Assembly (NCBI GenBank): GCA_903934295.1
Contig: CAIZNI010000066.1
Location: 1 to 64,000 of the forward strand
Direction: 5' to 3'
DNA: 64,000 nucleotides
Source: an uncultured beta proteobacterium
GTDB lineage: Bacteria > Pseudomonadota > Gammaproteobacteria > Burkholderiales > Burkholderiaceae_E
The position numbers were made by a program, and so were the translations under genes. Of this stretch, positions 26,826 to 35,883 are shown in pieces. Each line of letters opens with the position of its first letter. Position 1 is the first letter of the stretch. The notes below the pieces were generated by a model, which had not been told where the DNA came from, did not search any database, and saw only the letters and a list, made by a program, of their open reading frames with translations.

Positions 26826-27800
26826 ATGAATCCTCGTTCCCTCCTTCGCCGGCTCGCCGTCCTTCTTGCCCTGTCGCTGCCGGGCTGGGTGGTGCACGCC
26901 CAGATCGCGGTGGTGCTGAACTCGCGCGATGCGTCGGTCTCGCTCATCGACCAGAAGACCTTCACCGAAGCCAGCCGCATCACCGTCGGCAAGGAGCCGC
27001 ACCACCTCTATCCCGCGCCGGACGGCAAGTCGCTGATCGTGGCCAACGCCATCAGCAATGACCTGCACTACCTCGATCCGGTGACCGGCCAGATCCAGCG
27101 GCGTGTGCGCGGGATCGACGACCCCTACCAGATCGGTTTCTCGCCGGACAACCGCTGGTTCGTCGCGGTCGGCCTGCGCCTGGACCGGGTCGATGTCTAT
27201 CGCCACGAAGCCGGTGAACTCACCCTGGCGCGCCGGGTCCCGCTGGGCCGCGCGCCCAGCCATGTCTGGTTCTCGGCGGACAGCCGCCAGGCTTTCGTCA
27301 CCCTGCAGGACAGCGATGAGATCGCCGCCGTCGACCTGGCCACCCAGGCGGTGCTCTGGAAGATGAAGGTGGGCAAGCAGCCGGCCGGCATCATCATGAC
27401 CCCGGATGACCGTTACCTGATGGTGGGCATCATGGGCGAGGACCATGTCGATGTGATCGACTGGCGGGCGCGCAAGAGCATCGCCCACATCCGCACCGGC
27501 AAGGGTGCGCACAACTTCCGCGGCGCCGGCGACCGTCGGCATCTGTACGTTTCCAACCGGGTCGAGAACACCGTCTCGCGAATCGACATGAACACGCTCC
27601 AGGTGGTGCAGACCATCGCCGTTCCCGGGGGGCCGGACTGCATGGACATCGCCGCCGACGGGCGCCTGATGTGGGTGACCGCGCGGTTTGCCCGCCAGGT
27701 CGCCATCGTCGACCTCGCCGCGGGCAAGGTGGTGCGAACCATTCCGGTGGGACGCTCGCCGCACGGGGTTTACCTCCACAATCGCGCCCCGCTGCTCTGA
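26826..27800 (+). CDS. Secreted YVTN-type beta-propeller protein
   Basis: 324 aa. The signal peptide (LAVLLALSLPGWVVHAQ) indicates a periplasmic location. Residues about 28-320 consist of repeats of about 42 residues with the YVTN pattern, for example AVDLATQAVLWKMKVGKQPA, TPDDRYLMVGIMGEDHVDVI, and the terminal KVVRTIPVGRSPHGVYLHN. This is a seven-bladed propeller. Such proteins bind ligands or partners, and no enzyme activity can be inferred. 17 bp separate it from a deacetylase gene on the same strand. Confidence 0.88.
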   Translation: MNPRSLLRRLAVLLALSLPGWVVHAQIAVVLNSRDASVSLIDQKTFTEASRITVGKEPHHLYPAPDGKSLIVANAISNDLHYLDPVTGQIQRRVRGIDDPYQIGFSPDNRWFVAVGLRLDRVDVYRHEAGELTLARRVPLGRAPSHVWFSADSRQAFVTLQDSDEIAAVDLATQAVLWKMKVGKQPAGIIMTPDDRYLMVGIMGEDHVDVIDWRARKSIAHIRTGKGAHNFRGAGDRRHLYVSNRVENTVSRIDMNTLQVVQTIAVPGGPDCMDIAADGRLMWVTARFARQVAIVDLAAGKVVRTIPVGRSPHGVYLHNRAPLL

Positions 27801-27817
27801 GTCGCCGGCCCGCCGTC

Positions 27818-28693
27818 ATGCATCCGACCCCGTCCACCGATCGAGTGCGCGCCCGCCGGACGAGCGCTGTCCTGCTGGCGCTGCTGGGCCTGACCGGGAT
27901 CGCCCCGGCGGACGCGGTCGAGCCGGCCTGCCGCGGCACCGTCTACCTCACCCTGGACACCGGCAGCATGAGCCAGGCCGAGCCGATCGCCGACATCCTG
28001 AAGCGCCATGGCGTGCAAGCCACTTTCTTTCTGGCCAGCGAGCGCACCACCCGCGGCGATTTCTCGCTCGACGACAGCTGGGCGCCCTACTGGCGTGCCC
28101 GGGTCGCCGAAGGGCACGCCTTCGGTTCGCACACCTTCGATCATGTGTATCTGAAGCCGGCGTCGGCGCGGCCGGCCGCCGACCGATCGCCACCCGCCGG
28201 TGCCGATCCGGTGGTGGTCCAGGCCCGGCCGCAGTTCGGCCCGCGCGCCGGCCAGACGCTGAACTGGACCGGGCGCGCGCTGTGCGACGAGATCGCCCGG
28301 GTCGACACCCGCCTGAAGGCGATGACCGGGCGCGGCGTCGATCCCCTGTGGCGCGCGCCGGCCGGTCGCGCGCCGGCGGCGGCGCTGGCGGCCGCGAGCG
28401 CCTGCGGCTACCGCCACGTCCACTGGTCGCCCGCCGGCTTCCTCGGCGACGAGCTGCCGTCCGAGACGCATCCCAACGAGCAACTGCTGCGCCAGGCCCT
28501 GGCCGGCATCCGCGCCGGTGACATCCTGGTGGCGCACCTGGGCATCTGGTCGCGCCGCGACCCCTACGCGCCGATGCTCGATCCGCTGATCGCCGGCCTG
28601 AAGGCCCGCGGCCTGTGCTTCGCCACGCTGCGCGAACACCCCGGCCTGTCGGCCGCGATGCCGAAGGCGGCTCTCGCGGGGGTGCGCCCGTGA
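27818..28693 (+). CDS. NodB-type polysaccharide deacetylase family protein
   Basis: 291 aa exported protein. The signal segment is LLALLGLTGIAPADA. Motif 1 is YLTLDTGSMS where NodB enzymes usually have TFDDG: the first Asp (general base) is kept and the second, metal-binding Asp is Thr. Motif 2 GSHTFDH retains both metal histidines. Substrate could be peptidoglycan or another N-acetylated glycan. ATG 27818 was chosen because it begins the signal peptide. The stop overlaps the GTG of the next gene. The altered motif 1 may be a subfamily trait. Confidence 0.85.
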   Translation: MHPTPSTDRVRARRTSAVLLALLGLTGIAPADAVEPACRGTVYLTLDTGSMSQAEPIADILKRHGVQATFFLASERTTRGDFSLDDSWAPYWRARVAEGHAFGSHTFDHVYLKPASARPAADRSPPAGADPVVVQARPQFGPRAGQTLNWTGRALCDEIARVDTRLKAMTGRGVDPLWRAPAGRAPAAALAAASACGYRHVHWSPAGFLGDELPSETHPNEQLLRQALAGIRAGDILVAHLGIWSRRDPYAPMLDPLIAGLKARGLCFATLREHPGLSAAMPKAALAGVRP

Positions 28694-29643
28694 CCGCGAT
28701 CATCGATCAGGCGGTCGCCGGCTTTGCCGCGGTCCATGGCTGGGTCTACGAGCAGCTGGTGCAGCCACTGCTGTTTGCGCTGGGCTGGATGCGGTTCTCC
28801 GAACCGGCTTTCGATGCGCTCGAGTGGCTGCTGATCGGCGTCCTGGAAGTGCTGTTGCTGGCCGCGGTGTTCGTGCCCCTGGAGCGGCGCTTTCCCGTCG
28901 AGCCCCTGACCGACCGGCGCGCGGTGCGCACCGACCGCCTGTACACGCTCCTGCACCGGCTGGGCGCGGTGCCGCTGGCGGCCTTCGCCCTGATGACGCC
29001 GGGCTTCGACTGGCTCGAGGGCGAGTTGCGCCTGCTGGGCGTGTCGCGCCCGAATCTCGATCAGTGGTGGCCCGGCGTGACCGATGTGCCCTGGGTCGGT
29101 TTCCTGATCTACCTCGTGGTGCTCGACGGTGTGGATTACTGGATGCACCGCGGCCAGCACGCGTGGCGCTGGTGGTGGGCGCTGCACTCGCTGCATCACA
29201 GCCAGCGCCAGATGACCTTCTGGAGCGACGACCGAAACCACCTGGCCGACGACCTCCTGCGCGACGCGCTGCTGGCCGGGGCGGCGCTGGCCATCGGAGT
29301 GGCCCCCGAGCAGTTCATTTTCCTGATCGTCGCTTCGCGGGTGCTGCAAAGCCTGCAGCACGCGAATCTGCGCTGGCGCTGGGGCGGCTGGGCCGAGCGC
29401 CTGCTGGTCAGCCCGAGCTTTCACCGGCGCCACCACGCGATCGGCGTCGGCCATGAAGGGCCGGCCGGCGGCTGCAATTTCGCGGTGCTGTTCCCGGTCT
29501 GGGACCTGATCTTTCGCACCGCCGACTGGCGTCCCGGCTTCGTGCCGACCGGCATCCGCGACCAGCTCGACGGGCGCGACTACGGACGCGGCTTCTGGTC
29601 GCAGCAGTGGCTGGCGCTCGGACGCCTGCTCGATCGGCGATGA
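28690..29643 (+). CDS. Fatty acid hydroxylase / sterol desaturase family protein
   Basis: 317 aa membrane diiron enzyme family. Hydrophobic segments lie near residues 40-60, 75-95, 120-140 and 180-205. Histidine clusters expected for a diiron site are present: WMHRGQH, LHSLHHSQR and FHRRHHAIG. The GTG start at 28690 overlaps the deacetylase stop (GTGA). It hydroxylates or desaturates a lipid, with unknown substrate. The next gene starts inside its stop codon (ATGA). Confidence 0.9.
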   Translation: MTAIIDQAVAGFAAVHGWVYEQLVQPLLFALGWMRFSEPAFDALEWLLIGVLEVLLLAAVFVPLERRFPVEPLTDRRAVRTDRLYTLLHRLGAVPLAAFALMTPGFDWLEGELRLLGVSRPNLDQWWPGVTDVPWVGFLIYLVVLDGVDYWMHRGQHAWRWWWALHSLHHSQRQMTFWSDDRNHLADDLLRDALLAGAALAIGVAPEQFIFLIVASRVLQSLQHANLRWRWGGWAERLLVSPSFHRRHHAIGVGHEGPAGGCNFAVLFPVWDLIFRTADWRPGFVPTGIRDQLDGRDYGRGFWSQQWLALGRLLDRR

Positions 29644-30419
29644 GCCGCGTCGGCATCGCCTTCCTGCGGGCGCTGGCCAGCCAGCTGCACCCGCGGATGC
29701 TCGGGCTGCTGCTGCTGCCTTTCGGGGTCGCGGTGGTGTTCTGGATCGGCGCCGCCTGGTTCGTCTGGGACCCGCTGACCGGCTGGCTGCGCGAGTCGCT
29801 GTTCGGCGCGACCGCCGGTGGCGGCTGGCTGGCGACCCTCGGGCTGGGCGATGTCGGCGCCGGGATCACCGCGCTTCTGGCCGTGCTGCTGCTGGCGCCC
29901 CTGATGTTCGTGGTCGCGCTGATCCTGGTCTCGCTGGCCGCCACGCCGATCGTCAATCGCCACCTCGGGGGCGGGGCGTACCGCGATGTCCAGCGCCGGG
30001 GCGCATGGTCGCTGGCGGCCGGCGTCGGCACCGCCCTGGCGACCTTCGGCGTGTTCGCGATCGGTTATCTGCTGACGGCGCCGCTGTGGCTGGTGCCAGT
30101 GGCCGGTCTGGCCGTGCCGTGGCTGTGGTGGAGCTGGCTAACCGCGCGGATCCTGCGTGTCGACAGCCTGGCCGAGCACGCCAGCGCCGAGGAGAGCGAC
30201 GCGCTGATCGCCCGCCACCGTGGCGAATACTTCCTGCTCGCGGCGCTGGTGTGCGCGCTCAACTATGTGCCCCCCCTTTTCCTGGTCACGCCGGTGCTCT
30301 CGACGCTGGCGTTCGGGCATTTCTCGCTGGCGGCACTGCGTGCGCATCGCAGCGGCCCGGCCGCCGGGCGTTTAAACTCGGACCTGGCTCCTCAAACTTC
30401 GACAAGGCAGATTCGATGA
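29640..30419 (+). CDS. EI24 domain (CysZ-like) membrane protein
   Basis: 259 aa with about six hydrophobic helices. Features match the EI24/CysZ family: an N-terminal MSRVGIAFLRALASQLHPRM, then LAATPIVNRHLGGG and YVPPLFLVTPVLSTLAFGHF. E. coli CysZ is a sulfate channel, but many proteins with this domain lie in unrelated contexts and have unknown cargo. ATG 29640 overlaps the preceding stop, and its own stop overlaps the next ATG, so it sits inside a tightly coupled chain. Confidence 0.85.
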   Translation: MSRVGIAFLRALASQLHPRMLGLLLLPFGVAVVFWIGAAWFVWDPLTGWLRESLFGATAGGGWLATLGLGDVGAGITALLAVLLLAPLMFVVALILVSLAATPIVNRHLGGGAYRDVQRRGAWSLAAGVGTALATFGVFAIGYLLTAPLWLVPVAGLAVPWLWWSWLTARILRVDSLAEHASAEESDALIARHRGEYFLLAALVCALNYVPPLFLVTPVLSTLAFGHFSLAALRAHRSGPAAGRLNSDLAPQTSTRQIR

Positions 30420-31198
30420 ACGTCGGCTTGATCATCATTGGCGATGAAATCCTCTCGGGCAAACGCCAGGACAAGCATTTCCCGAAAGTCGTCGAACTGC
30501 TCGGTGCCCGCGGCCTGCAGCTGTCGTGGGCGCGCTACCTGGGCGACGAGCGCGACCGGCTGGTGGCCGCCCTGCGCGAGTCCTTCGCCACCGACGACCT
30601 CGTCTTTTCCTGCGGCGGCATCGGCGCCACCCCCGACGACCACACCCGTCAGGCGGCCGCCGCGGCCCTGGGCGTGCCGCTCGCGCTGCACCCCGAGGCC
30701 CGGCAGCTGATTGCCGAGCGCACCGCCGAGATGGCGCAGTCGGGCAAGGGCAGCGCCGACATGAATACCCCCGAGAACCGCCAGCGCCTGAAGATGGGCG
30801 AGTTTCCCGAGGGCTCGGCAATCATCCCGAATCCCTACAACCGGATACCGGGTTTCTCGATCCGCCGGCATTATTTCGTGCCGGGCTTTCCGGTGATGGC
30901 CTGGCCGATGATCGAACAGGTGCTCGACCGCGACTTCGCCCACCTGCATCACCAGGACGCGCGCGGCGAGCGCTCGCTGCTGCTGTTCGATGTGCCCGAA
31001 TCGGCGGCCACCCCGCTGATGGAGGCGGTCGAGTCGCGCTTCCCCGGCATCCGGGTGTTCTCGCTGCCCTCGGTGGGCGACGACCGGCGCGCCCGCCACA
31101 TCGAACTCGGCGTCAAGGGGCCGCTCGCCCAGCTCGACGCGGCCTGGGCGCAGCTCGAAGCGGGCGCCCGCGGCCTGGGCCGGGTCGAGCTGGACTGA
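30416..31198 (+). CDS. CinA-like MoCF (molybdopterin-binding) domain protein
   Basis: 260 aa. The N-terminal half has the MoaB/MogA/CinA fold: GLIIIGDEILSGKRQDKHFP and FSCGGIGATPDDHTRQAAA are diagnostic. There is no C-terminal pyridine nucleotide deamidase domain, so it is the short form. The exact reaction is unknown; the short family is annotated as competence/damage-inducible protein A-like. ATG 30416 gives MNVGLIIIGDE and overlaps the EI24 gene stop. Confidence 0.92.
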   Translation: MNVGLIIIGDEILSGKRQDKHFPKVVELLGARGLQLSWARYLGDERDRLVAALRESFATDDLVFSCGGIGATPDDHTRQAAAAALGVPLALHPEARQLIAERTAEMAQSGKGSADMNTPENRQRLKMGEFPEGSAIIPNPYNRIPGFSIRRHYFVPGFPVMAWPMIEQVLDRDFAHLHHQDARGERSLLLFDVPESAATPLMEAVESRFPGIRVFSLPSVGDDRRARHIELGVKGPLAQLDAAWAQLEAGARGLGRVELD

Positions 31199-31210
31199 TC
31201 CCTGCTTCGT

Positions 31211-31280
31211 CAAATCGCACCGAATCGCGCCCGCCAACGTCAGCCAACGCCCGCCAACGCTCCTGAACGCCCCTGAACGC
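31211..31280. repeat. 10-bp tandem repeats in leader of indolepyruvate oxidoreductase gene
   Basis: Seven successive 10-bp blocks end in AATCGCAC, AATCGCGC, CCAACGT or C-AACGC forms; the last five (31231-31280) share AACG at the same phase. They end 3 bp before the AAGGAA ribosome site. Confidence 0.75.
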
Positions 31281-31296
31281 CGAAGGAAATGCCGCC

Positions 31297-34200
31297 ATGA
31301 ACATGCCGATCGACTCCGGCTTGCGCCAGGTCACCCTGGACGACAAGTACGACGCCACCGATGGTCGCGTCTACATCACCGGCACCCAGGCGCTGGTCCG
31401 CCTGCCGCTGATGCAGCGCCAGCGCGACCTCGAGGCCGGACTGAACACCGCCGGCTACATCAGTGGCTATCGCGGCTCGCCGGTGGGCGGCTACGACCAG
31501 GCGCTCTGGAAGGCGCGCAAGCAGCTGGAAGCGCACCATGTGCGCTTTGTGCCGGGTCTGAACGAAGACCTCGCCGCCACCGCGATCTGGGGCACGCAGC
31601 AGGTCAACTGCTTTCCGGGCGCCCGCTACGACGGGGTGTTCTCCATCTGGTACGGCAAGGGTCCCGGGGTGGACCGCAGCGGCGATGTGCTGCGCCATGC
31701 CAACCAGGCGGGTTCGGCGCAGCACGGCGGCGTGCTGGCGATCGGCGGCGACGACCACGGCGCCAAGTCCTCGACCGTCGCGGCCCAGACCGATTTCATC
31801 TTCAGCGCGGTCGGGATTCCGGTGCTGGCCCCGGCCACCGTCCAGGATTACATCGATCTCGGCCTGCACGGTTTCGCCCTGTCGCGGCACTCGGGCCTGT
31901 GGGCCGGCATGAAGGCGGTCACCGACACCATCGAGACCGCCGGCATCGTCGACGTCAGTGCGTCGCGCTTTCGCCCGATCCTGCCGGAATTGGCCGATCT
32001 GCCCCCGGGTGGCCTGCACCTGCGGCTGCCCGAGGACACCTTCCTCAAGCTCGAGGAGCGACTGGCGCGTTACAAGCTCCCGGCCGCGCTGGCCTACGCG
32101 CGGGCCAACCGGCTCGATGCGAACGTCTTCGGGCGCGATGATCTCGCCGCCGGCGGCGAACCCTGCCGGCTGGCCATCGTCAGCACCGGCAAGAGCTGGC
32201 TCGATGTCATGCAGGCCCTCGCCGACCTGGGGATCGACGACGCCAGCGCGCGCCGGATCGGTCTGAAGGTCTACAAGGTGGCGATGCCCTGGCCGCTCGA
32301 GCCCGAGGGCATCCGCGAGTTCTGCGCCGGTGCGGCCGAAGTGCTGGTGATCGAGGAAAAGCGCGCGCTCATCGAATCGCAGCTCAAGGATCACCTCTAT
32401 TCGCTGGCCGAGCGGCCGCGGGTGATCGGCAAGCAGGACGAGCGCGGCGCGCCCTGTGTCCCCGACTATGGCGAGCTCTCGCCGGTTTTCTGCGCGCAGC
32501 TCATCGCCACGCGTCTGTACCTGCTGGCCGAACACGCGGGCGCCGACGACCGGCGTGGCTCGCTGGGCGAAGACATCCGGGCCCGGATCGAGGCCCGGCT
32601 GGCGGTGCTGCAGGCCAGGGAGCGCACCGGCGGGCGCCACTTCCAGACGATCGAGCGGATTCCCTATTTCTGCTCGGGCTGCCCGCACAACACCTCCACC
32701 CGGGTGCCCGAAGGCTCGCGCGCGCACGCCGGCATCGGCTGCCACTACATGGCGCAGTGGATGGACCGCTCGACCTCCACCTTCACCCAGATGGGCGGCG
32801 AAGGCATGACCTGGGTCGGTCAGGCGCCGTTCACCGAAACCGCGCACATCTTCCAGAACCTGGGCGACGGCACCTACAACCACTCCGGGTCGCTGGCGAT
32901 TCGTCATGCGGTGGCCACCGGCACCCGCATCACCTACAAGATCCTGTTCAACGACGCGGTCGCCATGACCGGCGGGCAGACCCACGACAGCCAGCTCACC
33001 CCGGCGGCGATTGCCCGCCAGGTTCAGGCCGAGGGCGTGCGCACGGTGGTGGTCGTCACCGACGAGCCGCAAAAATACCCGTCGGGCTATTTCGACGCCC
33101 AGGTCGCGGTGCACCACCGCAGCGAGCTCGATGCGGTGCAGCGCACGCTGCGCGACACCGAGGGCGTGTCGGTCCTGATCTACGACCAGACCTGTGCGGC
33201 CGAAAAGCGCCGCCGTCGCAAGCGCGGCGCCTTCCCCGATCCGGACAAGCGGGCGTTCATCAACGAGGCGGTCTGCGAAGGCTGTGGCGACTGCGGCGTG
33301 CAGTCCAACTGCGTGTCGATCGAGCCGGTCGAGACCGAGTTCGGCCGCAAGCGGGCGATCAACCAGTCGTCCTGCAACAAGGACTTCTCCTGCGTGAACG
33401 GCTTTTGCCCCAGCTTCGTCACCGTCGAGGGCGGCCGGGTGCGCCGCGGCAAGGGCTCGGCCGCCGGACCCGACGCGGTCACCATCGGCCTGCCCGATGT
33501 GCCGTTGCCGTCGGTCGCCGGCGCCTACTCGCTGCTGGTCACCGGCATCGGCGGCACCGGCGTGGTCACCATCGGCCAGATCCTCGGGATGGCCGCCCAC
33601 CTGGAAGGCAAGGGCGTGACCGTGCTCGACATGGCCGGGCTGGCCCAGAAGAACGGCGCGGTCATGAGCTTCGTGCGTTTCGGCCTGTCACCCGAGCATC
33701 TCTACGCGCCGCGCATCGGCCTGGCGAGCGCCGACGCGGTGCTGGGTTGCGACATCGTGGTCACCGCGGGCAAGGATGCGCTCACCCGCATGGTGTCCGG
33801 GCACACGCGGGTGGTGGCCAATGTCGCCAGCACGCCGACCGCCGATTTCACCCGCAACGCCGACTGGAAGTTCCCGCTGGGCTCGATGGAGGGGGCGATC
33901 GCCGCCGCGGCCGGCGAGGACCGCGTCTCGTTCGTCGATGCGACCCGGCTGGCCAATGGCCTGATGGGTGACTCGATCGCCGCGAACATGTTCATGCTCG
34001 GCTATGCCTACCAGCACGGTCTGATCCCGGTGTCGGCGCGCGCCATCGACCGGGCCATCGAGCTCAATGAGGTGGCCATCGAATCGAACCGCCAGGCCTT
34101 CCTTTGGGGCCGGCGGGCTGCGGTCGATCTCACCCGGGTGGAGGCGGTTGCCGCCCCGCCGAAGGCACTGCCGGTCGCCCGCCAGCGCTCCGAGACGCTG

Positions 34201-34917
34201 GATGAACTCATCGCGCGGCGCGTCGACTTCCTCACCGACTACCAGAACGAGGCCTGGGCGCAGCGCTATCGCGCGCTGGTCGAGCGGGTGCGCGGTGTCG
34301 AGACGGGGCTGGACGAACGGCCCGGCGCGGACGCGCGGCGGGTCGTGACGGGCGAGAACAGCGCCTTGCCGCTCACCGAGGCGGTGGCGCGCTACTTCTT
34401 CAAGCTGATGTCCTACAAGGACGAGTACGAGGTCGCGCGCCTGTACACCCGACCCGAGTTCACCGCCCGGCTCCAGGAGCAGTTCGAGGGCGACATCCGC
34501 CTGCAGTTCCATCTGGCCCCGCCGCTGCTCTCCAAGCGCAAGCCCGATGGCCAACTGATCAAGCGAACCTTCGGGCCCTGGGTGATGCCGGTGTTCGGTG
34601 TGCTGGCCCGCCTGCGCGGTTTGCGCGGGTCGGCGCTCGATGTGTTCGGCTACACCGAAGAGCGCCGCAGCGAGCGGGCGCTGATCGCCGAATACGAAGC
34701 CACCATCAGTGGATTGCTCGCGGACCTGACGGCGCAGCGCCGGGACCTGGCGGTCTCGATCGCTTCGGTGCCCGAGCACATCCGCGGCTTCGGCCACGTC
34801 AAGGCACGACATCTGGCGGCGGCGGTGGCGCAGCGCGCGCAACTGCTCGAGCAGTACCGCAGCCCGGTCGCGTCCGGCGAGCGCGAACTCAAGCGCGAAG
34901 GCGCGGTCGCCGGCTGA
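31297..34917 (+). CDS. Fused indolepyruvate ferredoxin oxidoreductase
   Basis: 1206 aa. Converts aryl-pyruvates to aryl-acetyl-CoA. Order: alpha-type pyrimidine-binding domain, TPP-binding core with GIGCHYMAQWMDRSTSTF and EGMTWVGQAPF, a 4Fe-4S motif (CEGCGDCGVQSNC, plus further cysteines CNKDFSCVNGFC), then a gamma-type domain with GIGGTGVVTIGQILGMAAHL, then an extra C-terminal domain (DUF6537-like) of about 200 residues. The single-chain form is common in Burkholderiales. ATG 31297 has AAGGAA upstream. Ends at a strong terminator. Confidence 0.95.
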   Translation: MNMPIDSGLRQVTLDDKYDATDGRVYITGTQALVRLPLMQRQRDLEAGLNTAGYISGYRGSPVGGYDQALWKARKQLEAHHVRFVPGLNEDLAATAIWGTQQVNCFPGARYDGVFSIWYGKGPGVDRSGDVLRHANQAGSAQHGGVLAIGGDDHGAKSSTVAAQTDFIFSAVGIPVLAPATVQDYIDLGLHGFALSRHSGLWAGMKAVTDTIETAGIVDVSASRFRPILPELADLPPGGLHLRLPEDTFLKLEERLARYKLPAALAYARANRLDANVFGRDDLAAGGEPCRLAIVSTGKSWLDVMQALADLGIDDASARRIGLKVYKVAMPWPLEPEGIREFCAGAAEVLVIEEKRALIESQLKDHLYSLAERPRVIGKQDERGAPCVPDYGELSPVFCAQLIATRLYLLAEHAGADDRRGSLGEDIRARIEARLAVLQARERTGGRHFQTIERIPYFCSGCPHNTSTRVPEGSRAHAGIGCHYMAQWMDRSTSTFTQMGGEGMTWVGQAPFTETAHIFQNLGDGTYNHSGSLAIRHAVATGTRITYKILFNDAVAMTGGQTHDSQLTPAAIARQVQAEGVRTVVVVTDEPQKYPSGYFDAQVAVHHRSELDAVQRTLRDTEGVSVLIYDQTCAAEKRRRRKRGAFPDPDKRAFINEAVCEGCGDCGVQSNCVSIEPVETEFGRKRAINQSSCNKDFSCVNGFCPSFVTVEGGRVRRGKGSAAGPDAVTIGLPDVPLPSVAGAYSLLVTGIGGTGVVTIGQILGMAAHLEGKGVTVLDMAGLAQKNGAVMSFVRFGLSPEHLYAPRIGLASADAVLGCDIVVTAGKDALTRMVSGHTRVVANVASTPTADFTRNADWKFPLGSMEGAIAAAAGEDRVSFVDATRLANGLMGDSIAANMFMLGYAYQHGLIPVSARAIDRAIELNEVAIESNRQAFLWGRRAAVDLTRVEAVAAPPKALPVARQRSETLDELIARRVDFLTDYQNEAWAQRYRALVERVRGVETGLDERPGADARRVVTGENSALPLTEAVARYFFKLMSYKDEYEVARLYTRPEFTARLQEQFEGDIRLQFHLAPPLLSKRKPDGQLIKRTFGPWVMPVFGVLARLRGLRGSALDVFGYTEERRSERALIAEYEATISGLLADLTAQRRDLAVSIASVPEHIRGFGHVKARHLAAAVAQRAQLLEQYRSPVASGERELKREGAVAG

Positions 34918-34938
34918 TTCGATATCGGGATCGGCACG

Positions 34939-34973
34939 AAAAAAAGCCCGGTTGAAGAACCGGGCTTTTTTTT
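34939..34973. terminator. Bidirectional terminator
   Basis: AAGCCCGGTT / AACCGGGCTT stem with GAAG loop, flanked by A7 on the left and T8 on the right. It can end both the oxidoreductase transcript and the convergent phasin transcript. Confidence 0.95.
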
Positions 34974-35035
34974 ATTCACACCTCGCGGGGACAAGCCCCG
35001 CTGACGGCGCCCGCGGGCGCCCGGTGTTGACTGGC

Positions 35036-35575
35036 TCAGGCAGCCTTGCGGGCGGCCGGGCGGGTGGACTTGGCTGCTGCCGCGATGTTGGCTTCCGCCA
35101 CTTCGACGGCCTGCTTGGTGGCCTTGTTGACCTGGTCGTAAGCCGAGTTCGCCGCGGTCATCGCCGACTTCACCAGGGTCACGATGCCTTCCGAGCCGGC
35201 CGGCGCGTTCTTGGCCATCGCCTCGATCGACGCGTTGATCTGCTTGCTGCCGTCGGCTAATTGCTTCTCGACCAGCTTGGCGATCTCGCTGCCGGTTTCG
35301 CTGGTGATGTCATAGACATGCTTGGCGTAGGCACCGACCTTGTCGGCGGCCGGGTGGGCGGCGTTGAGCGACCAGTCGCCCATCACCTTGATGTCCTTGG
35401 CGGCCATCAGCGACTTCATGTTCTCGGCGTTTTCCTCGATCGAGGTCTTGAAGGCCTGCATGTTCAGTTCAGCCAGCTTCTCGAAGCCTTCCAGCGATTT
35501 CAGGGCCATGGCCTGGAACAGGTCGAGGGTGTTCTTCTGGACTTGAACGAACTGCTCGGGGGTGTTGATCATCAT
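35036..35575 (-). CDS. Phasin family protein (PHA granule-associated)
   Basis: 179 aa amphipathic helical protein that coats polyhydroxyalkanoate granules. The N-terminal INTPEQFVQVQKNTLDLFQA is the typical phasin start. The body is Ala/Lys-rich helix with no membrane segment. The C-terminal tail ends KSTRPAARKAA. ATG 35575 has GAGAGG just upstream; the next codon is also ATG. A strong promoter and a candidate operator lie 100-140 bp upstream. Confidence 0.93.
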   Translation of the reverse strand: MMINTPEQFVQVQKNTLDLFQAMALKSLEGFEKLAELNMQAFKTSIEENAENMKSLMAAKDIKVMGDWSLNAAHPAADKVGAYAKHVYDITSETGSEIAKLVEKQLADGSKQINASIEAMAKNAPAGSEGIVTLVKSAMTAANSAYDQVNKATKQAVEVAEANIAAAAKSTRPAARKAA

Positions 35576-35666
35576 GACCTCTCGGGTTTCGGGAATCGGG
35601 TGGGGAATGGGGGTGGATCTGGAAGCCGGCGAATGGGGTACTGCGGGTGCATTCCTGGTGCGAATG

Positions 35667-35677
35667 GTGCAATGCAC
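35667..35677. promoter_or_regulatory. Candidate PhaR-type operator
   Basis: Perfect palindrome with a central A/T (GTGCAATGCAC), at the expected start site of the phasin promoter. TGC...GCA-type sites are bound by the PHA-sensing repressor PhaR in other bacteria. Two further GGTGC copies lie on one side. Confidence 0.45.
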
Positions 35678-35684
35678 AAAGCGG

Positions 35685-35712
35685 ATGTTAGCCCATTGTC
35701 AGGCAATGTCAA
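35685..35712 (-). promoter_or_regulatory. Sigma-70 promoter for phasin gene
   Basis: On the minus strand TTGACA (perfect -35), 16-bp spacer, TAACAT (-10). Predicted start near 35678, giving a leader of about 100 nt. Confidence 0.8.
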
Positions 35713-35854
35713 TAGCGAATGGCGAATCGCCGCCGACTGCCGATCCGGCATCGGGATGGGTCACGATGTCATTGATTACACGAGGCTTTCTATCGCAAGC
35801 CCTGATCTGGCGAATCGAGTTGCGACGCCGATCGATCATGTGACGCCCGAGCGT

Positions 35855-35883
35855 AATTTTTTTCTAGTGAAATTAGAAAAATT
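35855..35883. repeat. AT-rich inverted repeat
   Basis: AATTTTTTTCTA and TAGAAAAATT arms around GTGAAAT in otherwise GC-rich DNA. It could be a weak terminator or an AT-rich protein-binding site; no adjacent gene end explains it. Confidence 0.5.

Noticed and set aside
26729-27061. Short frame starting 7 bp after TAGAAT
   Set aside because: Arg/Pro-rich product without family resemblance and overlapping the beta-propeller gene in another frame. The -10 is more likely to serve the gene at 26826.
31240-33600. 786-codon minus-strand frame opposite the indolepyruvate oxidoreductase gene
   Set aside because: The plus-strand protein has all expected cofactor motifs. The antisense product is low-information.
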